Positions 47,201-57,000 of a DNA stretch of 64,000 nucleotides are shown piece by piece. Source of the DNA: Thelephora terrestris (Eukaryota; Basidiomycota; Agaricomycetes; Thelephorales; Thelephoraceae); assembly GCA_015956445.1 (NCBI GenBank), contig WIUZ02000008.1, positions 806,001 through 870,000 of the forward strand, written 5' to 3'. Each line of letters opens with the position of its first letter. Within the stretch, counting starts at the first letter, position 1. The notes below the pieces were generated by a model. The model worked only from the letters and a program-made list of their open reading frames with translations. It did not search any database and had not been told where the DNA came from. Made by a program: the position numbers and the translations under genes.

Positions 47201-47825
47201 GAAATAATTTTTATAAAATATTTATCTATACTCTGGAATTTTTGGAATTTTTTTGGAATTTTTTCCTGATTTTTCCAGCCAGAAAAACAATTTTTTGAAT
47301 ATTTCTGGGAATAATTTACCATTTTGGGCACTTTCTAGACATGTGGGAATTTTTTCAGTATTTTTTAGGATTTTTCTGGCATTTTTCCGAATTTTCTAGC
47401 ATATAATTTCCTTTTTAGGAAATTTCCTTTTTTGGTAATTTTTGCCAAAATAATTTTTGAGTTGCTTATGTAAGCCATCAAAATTTCCTTTTTGGGAAAT
47501 TTTGATCGGAAATTCCCACAGTCCATTTTTTATTTTCTGCCCTCCCTGACACCCGTGGGAATTTTCTAATAATTTTCAGAATTTTTTCGGAATTTTCTGG
47601 AATTTCCCTGAATTTTTCAATTTTTATTATATAAGCAATCCACTCCCCCGGGCCACCCACACTGTCGGCACCTGCCTAATTGGGAGCACCAGTGCCCAGT
47701 AAGCTGGGTCCCAGTCCCCCCCATAATTTCCATTAAAACTTTATGAGTAAAATATCCCCCCTCAGGCCATTCAAATTTGCGACAAAAACTCCTAAAACAT
47801 TAATGTTTTTAATAAGGACTACTGC
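44216..47825. mobile_element. Giant palindromic (foldback) element F
   Basis: The arms are inverted copies from GCAGTAGTCCTTATTAAAAAC at the left end to its exact reverse complement at 47825, around a centre near 46200. Each arm holds GGTGCCGACAGTGTGGG, AAAAAGGAAATTT and GATGGCTTACATAAGC motifs (shared with C and with A/B), then telomere-like arrays including true CCCTAA repeats. The central region resembles those of A/B and D (GGACCTACAAG..AGTGGACC, CCAGACTGCAAC). No target duplication was found: left flank CATACTAAG, right flank TCGTCCATC. No protein is encoded. Confidence 0.85.
45380..45660. repeat. Telomere-like arrays, left arm of F
   Basis: CCTAACC repeats, then about five consecutive CCCTAA units (about 45402-45433, TTAGGG on the other strand), then CCTAAA/CCTAA repeats. 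The mirror copy is at about 46740-47025. Confidence 0.9.
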
Positions 47826-47965
47826 TCGTCCATCGCGTTTTGGACCACGTAGACTTTGGGTGGATATAGGGAAGTCGTTCCCCCTTTGCCCCATTGTTTC
47901 TTGTTGGTTGGAGTTGCGACTCACCAACAGCACTGGTACCTGAAGGGCGAAGAGTGGCCCTGACA
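47826..47965 (+). mobile_element. LTR terminal remnant (copy 5), cut by palindrome F
   Basis: 140 bp identical or nearly so, in reverse complement, to the first 140 bp of copy 2, ending AGAGTGGCCCTGACA at 47965. The copy-2 sequence that should follow beyond 47826 is replaced by palindrome F, and nothing matching it is found left of F. Confidence 0.8.
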
Positions 47966-49819
47966 GGCATCGTTTATGGGTGGGGGGCAACAAGACGTTG
48001 GACTGGGCGGTGAGATCAAGCAGTAGTATTCCTTCAACAAGGTGTCAGGGCAGCAGGAGAGAATGAAGGGTAGCTGAACCTACCCTTCCAACAACGTGGC
48101 TACATCCATTTGGTCCTCGGTGCCCTGACCATCCTCTTCTTCTAACATCTCAGCATCCTTGTTGTTAGCAGGATCTTCCAACGACTCCGCTTCCTTGTCA
48201 TTAGCAGGCGGGGCCTTGAGGTTAATCTCTGGTGCGGCTTCTTCTTCGTTGTTCTCATCCTCTGGTGGGGCTTCCCCTTCAGACCGTGAGACGTCCCTCA
48301 ATCGAGCAGGTTTAGATGGAGGGCGGGCATCCTCTTCTTCTTCTTCAGCCCCCTCGTTTGTGAGCTATTGGACAGCAAAGCTATCAATAACTAGAATAGG
48401 AGCTAATGCAAGACTTACACCGCGCAGAATGACGCCCTCGAATTGGCTCCAACCCAGGATCCCCTCCGTTCCGAGAACCGCTCTCTCTTTGGCAAAAAAT
48501 GCATCAGGATCTGGTGAGATTTCGGCCGGGTCATCCAGAAGATAGTCTTGGTTGTCCAACGTCTGTTTGAAGAACTCCGAGCTCTCCAGCTTTTGCTTTC
48601 CTAACAAGATGGCAAGATGCCATCGCATCTCCCGGATGTAGACGAGGTTGCGCACGTAGAACCTCTTGTTATCCGGATGGAGCGGGTCGCTGCCTAGGTA
48701 GAACTCTGTCACATCGGAGATGGTCAACTTGCCTTTGTTGCCGTTGCCGTTGTCGTCTTCGTCGTCGCTATCCTGCATACCTATTCCTGCCTCGAGACTG
48801 GGCGCGTAAGCATCGGGGACACCCTGGAGCTGACGTTGGAGGATGGGGGTAAGGACTTTGGATCGCCAAGCGCTTGCAACAGTGCCCTGTGAAGCGAGCT
48901 CCTTGTGTGCTTCAAGCTCCTCACCAAATGCCTCCATAACACATCGCGCGTAGCTTCCGCGCCGCTGGGCTTCATGGGCTGCGTTCTTATTGCCATGCCT
49001 CACCTCGGCATAGAGTTGCTGAAAGAGCCAATAGTATGGAATTTGAATGTATCGCGATTTCCAGGCCACCTTCGTGCCTCGCTTTTTGGGGATCTTCCTC
49101 ATCGTGCCAAATTGGATCAACTCGGTTTGACCCTCCCTCCAGAGCCAGAGGTTAGGAGCCCACACCTTCCACTCGTACTTGTAGCTGAGGAGAGCTTGAG
49201 CAATAAAAACACAAGTAAAACGACCCTTGTACTCACAGAACAAAAATCGGTTCATATGGCTTCAGCTCTTCATCGCCCTCATCCTCTGTAACGTAGAGGT
49301 CTTCTTTGGGATCAGGATCATACTTGGCGAACGCATTCTCAGGTTTGGCTCTGTCGTTGTATGGAACACCCCTGTCAGGGCCACTCTACCCCAACAACTA
49401 CCAGTGCACTGAGCCGACTCCGCAGAGTACTCACTAGTCCAACTAGCTTGTGAGAGAACGATCACGTCTCTATTCTTCCGGTAGGTTGTCTGAGGTCACT
49501 ACAAGTCAGGTCGAAATCCTAAAGAGAAACCCAACCTAAACCGTACTTCGTTCGGTTTAACAAGCAAGGGTTTATCCCTACAACAGGATTGATGACTCCA
49601 CCAGGTGATTGACTGGACGCTCGAGGTGTTCTAATATGAACGCTGGGGTTCTATAGTTACGAGGCGCAGTTGACGCGCAGAGCGGGAGGGAGAGCAGATG
49701 GGGGATGTCTTGGATCAAACAAGAAACTCTGACTTGTCCTTAACTGCAACTGGGGTGAGAAGGGCAGAGGATTTCCTGAGGTAACAAAACTAAGGTACTA
49801 CGATACAGCCACAGATGCT

Positions 49820-49826
49820 ACTTATA
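49820..49826 (-). promoter_or_regulatory. LTR-type TATA box of copy 3
   Basis: Minus-strand TATAAGT preceded by GGCCACTCCTTTAG, at the same distance from the terminus as in copy 1. Confidence 0.5.
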
Positions 49827-50676
49827 CTAAAGGAGTGGCCATGACGTCAATACCCTAATATACCCTTATCAAGCCAGAACAAAGGGAGATAAGGAGTGTG
49901 AGAACGCTAAGTAAGGGAAGCGAACAAATGTGACGTGTGGGAGAATAAAGGACAAAGGGCCTTACTAGCGTGTGAAGGATTGCATAAAAGATAACGAATG
50001 TCCGCATGAAACATAGGGGTAAAGATAACACTAGTCCTAAAAGAAAGAGGGGCATGGGGTCATTAAAGTTCGTACCTGGGGATCACACCCAAGGGTCAGG
50101 TGAGAATCTTCTTGGATGCTTCCTTTGGAGAGGCCAAAGATAGAGACCATACAACATCCCTTGTTGTCTGTAGGCGGTAACAGCATCACGGACTAGTGGC
50201 AACCTCAACGTGCGTCCAAACATGAGGAGCACAGGCCTAGACTCATGGGACATGAGGGATTACAGGTTCACCGGCGTTTCACGCTTACGGCTACTTCCAC
50301 ATTCGCTTGGCTAGCCAAAAGGAGTCTAAGGCACTCCTTTCGAATAAAGGCGATTCCTTCCTCCGGTTAGGAGACTGTGATGTGACTGTCCACGTGTGTG
50401 ATCAGGGTCCAGGGTTGATCATAAGCGTAAAGTCATGAGGGGTCGTAAAAAGGGGGTTCGTAATGTCATAAAGGGGTCATCAGGGTCTTGAGACCTATTT
50501 TTAGTGCGCACGCGTTCTAGGCGTTCCGGAACGAAGTTCTTCCAAGGCCGTCCCGCGGGCCGAGGTGTCAGCTTGATGTAGTAAGCCAACGATGATGGTA
50601 CAGGGGCGGAAGTTGATGTGACCCGGACCAATGAGGTTCGTCGAGGTAGGTCACGTGAAGGATCACCGATCTAGGC

Positions 50677-50682
50677 TATAAG
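50677..50682 (+). promoter_or_regulatory. TATA box of the antisense gene in copy 3
   Basis: GGCTATAAGAAGG about 70 bp before the ATG at 50750, conserved with copy 1. Confidence 0.5.
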
Positions 50683-50749
50683 AAGGACGTCTTCTTGGAG
50701 CCATCCTTGATCAGCAACACCAGCAACTTCCCCATCATCTTACCAAAAC

Positions 50750-52488
50750 ATGTCTTTCCCCAACAACCATACTTACAAAGTCGCCAACGGTATTTCCACC
50801 ATCTCCCGTATCGACCGACGTGCCGCCGCTCGCAAGACCTATGCCTGTGCGGCAGGGACTCCTTATACCACTGATGATCAGGTATGGGGGAGACCTAGAG
50901 CTTCGTGTATTTGCACTAACGCCTTCCTCTAGGTAGAGGTCGTGCGTTCTTTGACGTTGATGTCAGGCTAACGGCTTCTAGATCTTGAAGGTCGTCACGG
51001 AGGTGGACGCCGAACGTCTCAGGGAGACGATCCCACACTTGATGGGGTTGACCTGGGACGATGAGCTCTGGGTCCGGTCCATGATCGCCGAGAAGGTGCT
51101 CTTCCGTATGCGGGGTAGGTTCGGAGAGTTGGAGCATCCGATCAAGAAGGAGCTCTGGTACACCCTGCAGTGGGGGATCTACGATCAGGACCTGTTGGAG
51201 CACGGGGCAACCGTTCCTCGGGCAGTCCGTCATGCCACCGCTTCCACCACGCTGTTGTGGTCGCTCGTTTGGGAGGGGGAGAGCAAGGTAGGTTCTCCGT
51301 TTGGATATTCAAGTATGACTCTCGACTAACCAAACTGCCTAGGTTGAACGATTAGAGCGCGAGGTGAAGGAGGCGAAGGCAGACGTCCTTCGTCTATCTG
51401 CGGAGGGTCTTCTGATGAAGGAGACTCTGGCCGCCTTCCAGCAAGGAACAAACGAGGCGTTGGAGGCGATGGTGGCTAACCATCAAGAGTTGGTCGCCGG
51501 GCTGAAGGTCAGGGACAACAACATTAAGGGAGCGTTGGCCAGGAGGGATGAAAAGGTTCTTTCAGCCTTTGCAGGTTTATGCAATGACTGAGAGACTTCC
51601 TTTAGACTGAACAGCTCGAAGACGTGGTGGCCGTGTTGACCGCGCAGGTCGCGTCCTTGCAGGATAAGACCTGCAACTGCAAGGAGGGTCCGAAGTTGGT
51701 TGGTCAGGGGACTGCCGATGTTCCGTTCGAGCTGGAGTACGCCGACGAGGTGGTACTCCCTTCGCCTAACCCATCGTCCTACGCGACTCCTCCGATCGAG
51801 AATGCGGTTCCCGTCCCGACTCCGGCTCCAGCTTCTACGTTGGCCGAGTCCGACAAGGAGAACTGTCGGCGTTGCCCGTTGCAGCCGATCAGTCAGCTGG
51901 TCAAGATCGAGGATGAGGTCATGGAGGTTGACCGGGCCGAAGATGTTCCGAGGGCCATTGAGGTACGTCCGGTGACAACAGGGCAGCGTTGCAAACGCTC
52001 TTGACGCCGTGTTGCTCATCGCATGGCTCCTTCGGCTAACCCATACCCGCGTCCAGTTGAGTCGGATGGTGACCAGTCTGGTCGAGATAGGGGACGAGAG
52101 TTCTGTTATCGGGTCAACCGTCCCTACCGACAGGTCGAGTCGGAGATCCAGCTTCACCACCAGCTTCGACTCGCAAGACAGGATTCCGCCCAGGGGTCCG
52201 ACGAGGGAGACGGAAGGTCGCTCGTCGACTACGTCGATAGTGCTGCCAAGCAGTCACCCGGTGATGGAGATGTGGGACCAAGTGTTCCAGAGTTCGGTGA
52301 CATCTGGGAGGCTGATCGGTCCGCTCGAAGGCATCTCTTCCTATCGGCTTGAACTAGTCGTTCAGCTGAGTGCCGAGGATGGTGACGCCATGTTCGGGGA
52401 GGTCCTTGCGAGGAGGGGCCAGCACTACGATCTCCGGGATGGAAGGTTGATGACCATGAGGCCTGCCGTAGATAGGGTCGACTTTTGA
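50750..52488 (+). CDS. LTR-borne coiled-coil/acidic protein, 479 aa (copy 3, intact)
   Basis: Exons are 50750-50881, 50982-51287, 51343-51555, 51606-51962 and 52057-52488, totalling 1440 nt. Every intron is phase 0 with GT/AG ends. Domains in order: N-terminal segment (MSFPNNHTYKVANG), a conserved globular block (EVDAERLRETIPHLMGLTWD; ELEHPIKKELWYTLQWGIYD), a coiled coil (VERLEREVKEAKADVLRLSA; MVANHQELVAGLKVRDNN), a CNCKEG motif, an acidic Pro-rich part (ADEVVLPSPNP), and a C-terminal block (MVTSLVEIGDES; VMEMWDQVFQSSVTSGR; LVVQLSAEDGDAMFGE). No known enzyme motif. Similarity to copy 1 is high through all exons, with changes mostly tolerated by the frame, suggesting selection on the protein. 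The role is unknown. Confidence 0.78.
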
Positions 52489-52832
52489 GGACGTTGTATA
52501 AGCATTAGTATAGCCATGTTGTTTCGTATTGCCGTGAATGTATGCGCGTTTGTGTGTTTTGAATGATTGGTGTGAAGGATAAGGATAGTGAAGCATTCAA
52601 ACACAAGAAATGGTAAGAAGCGTTCGAAGAAAGAGTGTGCTATAAAAAGTTTAAAAATACCATGTTCCTGACAACCCCGCTGAAACTGCCTGACAGGATT
52701 GACTGCGTCGAATATGATCGCCATCCGGTTGTCGTTGTGGATGCTCCATGCTTTCACCAAAGCAGGATCAACCAGTTCCAGGACAGGGCCAGTGACATCC
52801 TTGGGGTCAGTTGTCTCCCGGTAATCAGCGCT

Positions 52833-52858
52833 GGGGGGGGGGGGGGGGGGGGTGGGGG
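52833..52858. repeat. Poly-G tract in coding sequence of the interrupted host gene
   Basis: G20, then T, then G5 on the plus strand. On the coding strand it encodes a proline run in frame between SPT and SADY. A length change here would shift the frame. Confidence 0.9.
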
Positions 52859-53009
52859 AATCGTCTTGCCGCTGAGCTGACTTGCCTCTGCCTTTCCCTC
52901 TGCCTTTCCCTCTCACCGGCTCATCCCCATGGCCACGTGCATTTGAACCTCGGGTACCGCCCTGTCCCCTGCCTCTGTTTGGATCATCCCCGCGGCCACA
53001 GTTCGAACC

Positions 53010-53012
53010 TCA
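53010..53012 (-). other. Nonsense codon CGA>TGA in the RG-rich host gene
   Basis: Coding codons GGT ACA TGA GGT TCG. A near-copy further along the same exon reads GGT ACC CGA GGT TCA, so Arg was replaced by stop through a C-to-T change at a CpG. Confidence 0.7.
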
Positions 53013-53081
53013 TGTACCGCCTCTGGCCCTCGCCCGAGCTGTTCCACCTTGAGAGGTCAACTGAGTTGCCTTCCGAGGCAT

Positions 53082-54077
53082 GGGAGGGATGTTGTCGCAG
53101 GGAGCGTGGAGGTGGGAGACCAGGAAAAGTGTGGAGATAGAATCGTGGCCTAGGACGCCCTTATCATTGATAATCAGTAATCGGCGATAATCAGTCACCT
53201 GATGTCTTGATAATCAATGATTGACATGACCAAGGCGCACTAACCTGATTTCTAATCTCAAGGTTGTAGTTTTTCGTCGCACTTATAGTTTAATATCGGA
53301 TTTGAATCACTGGTATTGAGTTTATAATGTGTGATTTAATTTATAATGCCGACGTCGAAATTACAACGCCTGACTGCCATTTGCAATTCGAGTCACTCGA
53401 ATTGCAACCAAGTTCCAATCGCATGACCAAATCACAACCAGTTACAATACCCGATCGGCATTGTGACTTTCCGGGTGTCTGGGTGATGTATCCAATTCAT
53501 ATTCTTTGAAGTTATTTTGAATCCACCTAACCTAGGTCAATGAAGATTATTGTAGGAGAGCCTTTGAATGTGAGTTCCAATAAGACGGGGGATCCGATGG
53601 TGAACGTATTTTAAATAATATTTAAAACATGTTTTCGATAATTTCCAGGAAACTATCCTTTCCTGCACCCAGTGCGATAGTACTGGGTTTTATCGACCTT
53701 TATTCTCAAAACCACGATTTTACGGTAAGAGTTTGATGGCGCATCAGATCAGCACATGACCAATTTTATTGTCTCATGTTTTGACCGTGGGCCCGTATCC
53801 AGTACCCAGTAAAACATTTGCACGATGCCCACTAAGTAGAGCTGGTTGCAAAATATTTAACTAGATGTATATGACCCTCATGATTCGAGAGCAGATCGTC
53901 CCGGGCTTTGCCGCTAGCCGGCCCTATACCTTATGTCCTACGTTGCGCACTCCCAGTACATTCGAGACAAAGTGGGTTTCTAGCCCCAACTCGTGAAAAA
54001 TAATAGGCAGTCTTGATGCCTAAGACAGAAAAATTGTGTCAGCTGAGTGGGAATGAAACAAGGTGGAGGGATTCTGA
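53082..54077. other. Stretch without a recognised gene
   Basis: AT-richer sequence with many diverged GATAATCA and TTGCAATT-like words. It contains one 27-bp palindrome at 53381-53407. No gene supported. Confidence 0.45.
53381..53407. repeat. 27-bp perfect palindrome
   Basis: TTGCAATTCGAGT, a single central C, then ACTCGAATTGCAA: two perfect 13-bp arms. No associated gene. Confidence 0.85.
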
Positions 54078-57000
54078 CTAGAACTTGACGACCACAGGTC
54101 CGCCGGCAATAATGCTAAACTGTGTAACAATATCGCGGCGCCAATCCCGGTGATCCCAGGATGCCCTCCACTCAACCGGTAACCATAACCTATGTTTCCC
54201 TTCTGGGTCCTTTACCCACCCATCACGTACTGTGTCTTTGGTGGTTTGCCAACCGCCTTCGGGGCGAGCATTACACTGAGAAAGATCGTGAAGAGCGAGA
54301 TATTGCCGACCACAAAGTGTCCGTCCGAGAGAATGCCAAAAATAGCCGCGAGATTCGGGTGCTTGGTCAGGCTGGAGGGTATCCCCGGTGTTGGTATCGT
54401 AGATGAAACGTGTACCGAGCGCAATTATCCCGACGCAGCCTTCAACCGTGAACGTCGGGACGACCTTGAGATGCGGCAGTGAGATGGCCCAAACACTGTC
54501 GCCATGCCCAGCCTTCCTATCACTGAAAACCTTGTCTACCACCCCTCCTTCTTTGAGCAGCCAGCCCACAACTTTCCCCGAACCCAACACCAAAAGGATG
54601 TTGCCGGTGAGGGCCAGACCCTCTATCTTCACACACGTGTCGATCAACTGAGGGGGGGCCCGTGAATTGAGGTCGATGATCGTGACGGTCGCCTCAGACT
54701 CGTAGGCGGTTGCGATGTAGCTCCCGGAACGGGAAAGTCCTATTCGCTGCAGACGACTGATTTTGGGAGTGGAGGGAATGTCATCCAAACGCAACGCACG
54801 GACAGTAGCCCCATGCATACACAGGATCGACAATTTGGATGGGGAAAATTGGGTAATTTGGTGCAGATCCCGAGACCTGATATTTTTCCACTGTATCCAA
54901 TTTCCGGAAGCGTATTTCCAAATAAGTGTTTCACCGCGATCCTTGACGGCGGCGAGAAGACTTCCGTCTGGAGAGAGGAGGGGGGAAAGATCTGAGTTAC
55001 TGGACGACTCCACCATGTAACAAGAATTCCGATCGTCGAAGATGCGGAGCTCGCCACAAAAGGAAAAAGCAAAACGAAGAGTGGCTGGAGAGTAGGAAAC
55101 CTCCATGGGACGACGGTCCTTATTGGCCTCGGCTATGTCAACATCAAACCAGAGGTGAAATGAGCAGACTGTGGTGAAAGTGTGTCCAAACTCGAAGACT
55201 TCGACTGTGGCGGAATCGGAATCGTGAGGAAATAGTGGGGCCACGAGGATCTGGAAAGACTTTTCGTGTGCCACAAGGCGCAGTGCTTCTCTATCCGAGA
55301 ACCTCCCTGGGGACGATGTTGTATCTGAGGTAAAGTCATGCCTATGCACAACCCCACCATCCTGGATGAGCCCAACTGTCGTCCCATCCAGTGACCATAC
55401 CATTGAGACGGTTTTGAAACCGCCGCATATCTCTCCGGCGACTCCGCCTGTCTGGATATCCCAGATTAGAATCGATGTATCAGATGCACAGGCGAGCGAA
55501 CGCCCATCAGGTGAATATGCAAGTGGGCCCGTGAGCTCACGTCCGATTTCGGGGGGTTGGAGGGTGGTGAGTAGTTCGGCGGTGAGCTGATCCCGGATCT
55601 CGACCGTTATTGGTGTCTGCGCCGCAATAAACCGACCACATGGTGACCAAATGCAGGAGAAGTATTGATCCTTGTTGTAAAATGATACCGCCTGGTCCCA
55701 TGAATCCGGGGCTCCGACCACAACTCTTGGCAAGCAGGTGTCGCCACGGCACCGTTTGTAATACAACCCTCGGACGATCGACGATGTAGGGCACAGTTCC
55801 AGCGCAGAGTGATAAATATGGGTGGCGGAGACATTGATGGGTTCGAAGAACTTGGTCACAAAATTGAAGCAGTCTCTGGCGGTGTCCAGAAGGCTACCGT
55901 CCTGGGAGACCTAATTTGAGCCACGTTAGCGCCGGGCGGCACGATGTAGAGCACAGAAGCGAACCTCTTCTAGCCAGCTCATCAGTTGATCCAGTCCAAC
56001 GACGGCCCCCCCCAGATCCCCGAGGACACTGAGTACCTCCAGCCATGCTAGGAAATTTTCTTCCAGTAAGGTGCGTAGGTAGGTGGTAACATCGGTAAAA
56101 TCTCTCCTGGACGCGGTGAGGTGGTTGTGCCAGGACCGGCAGGCATATTGCAACGCGCGACTAACTCGCTTATCAATCCTCGATTGTAGATCCTTGACCT
56201 CCGAGTTTAAGGCATATTCAGGGAGCGATAGAAGGTTTTGTTCCAGCCCGTCGTTCATCACTCTCAGGCAGTTCGTTACGATTTCGCAGTGTAGGTGTTC
56301 GGGGGAGATGTAAAATCTTGAGTTGGTGCAGCGAGAGGAATCGGTGATGAAGTCTGGAAACGACTTGTGGAACGGTTTGACAGGCTGGCTGGAATCTTCG
56401 CTCATTACAAGCAGTGACTGAACCAATGTAAGAATTAGTATGATCTCCTCGAAGTCCAGGCCGATCAGCTCAGCAATTGCCGTTGGCGGAAGGGGATTTA
56501 CGAGCAACACGATGATACCGATGATAGTCCGGGCCTTGGAATCCGTATCGGGGTCTTCATCGTCAAGGGCCGCCTGGAGGATCGACATGTACAGCGAATT
56601 AAGTGTCGTCTTCTTTTGGTCGAATTTCGTCTTTCCCTCGAAGGCTGTGCTTCCCGGAAGCTTCAGGATGTCACCCAATCGACCCCTGGGAAGGTGGGCT
56701 TTGCTGTCCAAAAACTTGACTGTCGCGACGGCATATACGAAGAGTCCACCCGCTCTGCGACACAATATATCGATGTGTTCGTCGCTCGGCCATCCCTCCA
56801 GTTGACGTCGTTGTGAGAGTTCGGAAAGTTCGTGTTTCAGGAAGAGTCGGATGTCACTGTCGATTAAAGAGGCGTGGACATTGTGAAGCACAAAGACCTC
56901 GGTCGAGTCCACGAGGAGAGGGAGACGGAATCCGGTTTCGATCCGTGGCTCGGGTCTTCCGGTGATGAAGAACTTGACCCTGGGAATCTGCTCGACGAAC

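Larger units (their letters stand above)
49373..52673 (-). mobile_element. Solo-LTR-type unit, copy 3, carrying an intact antisense gene
   Basis: Ends TGTCAGGGCCACTC and CATGTTCCTGACA, 3301 bp, with target repeat ACCCC at 49368-49372 and 52674-52678. It aligns to copy 1 along its whole length. The insertion point is inside an exon of the 48080-53081 gene. A minus-strand TATAAGT box (49820-49826), downstream of GGCCACTC, lies about 450 bp from the 49373 terminus. The complete gene is on the plus strand. This is the best-preserved unit in the window. Confidence 0.8.
48080..53081 (-). pseudogene. Host gene for an RG-rich/acidic protein, interrupted by a solo LTR and carrying a nonsense codon
   Basis: The start is ATG at 53081 (MPRKATQLTSQGG), followed by an RG/KG-rich segment, a Pro run over a G20 tract, then TDPKDVTGPVLELVDPALVK and IFDAVNPVRQFQRG up to 52679. 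The solo LTR at 49373-52673 follows. The frame resumes at 49372 with VPYNDRAKPENAFAKYDPDP and VTEDEGDEELKPYEPIFVL. Later exons encode YKYEWKVWAPNLWLWREGQ, TVASAWRSKVLTPILQRQLQ, LTISDVTEFYLGSDPL and GILGWSQFEGVILR, then a very acidic tail ending MDVATLLEG at 48080. Without the LTR and one ACCCC repeat the reading frame is continuous. TGA at 53010-53012 replaces an Arg of the RG region. I do not recognise the family; the RG-rich start suggests nucleic-acid binding (inference). Confidence 0.7.
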
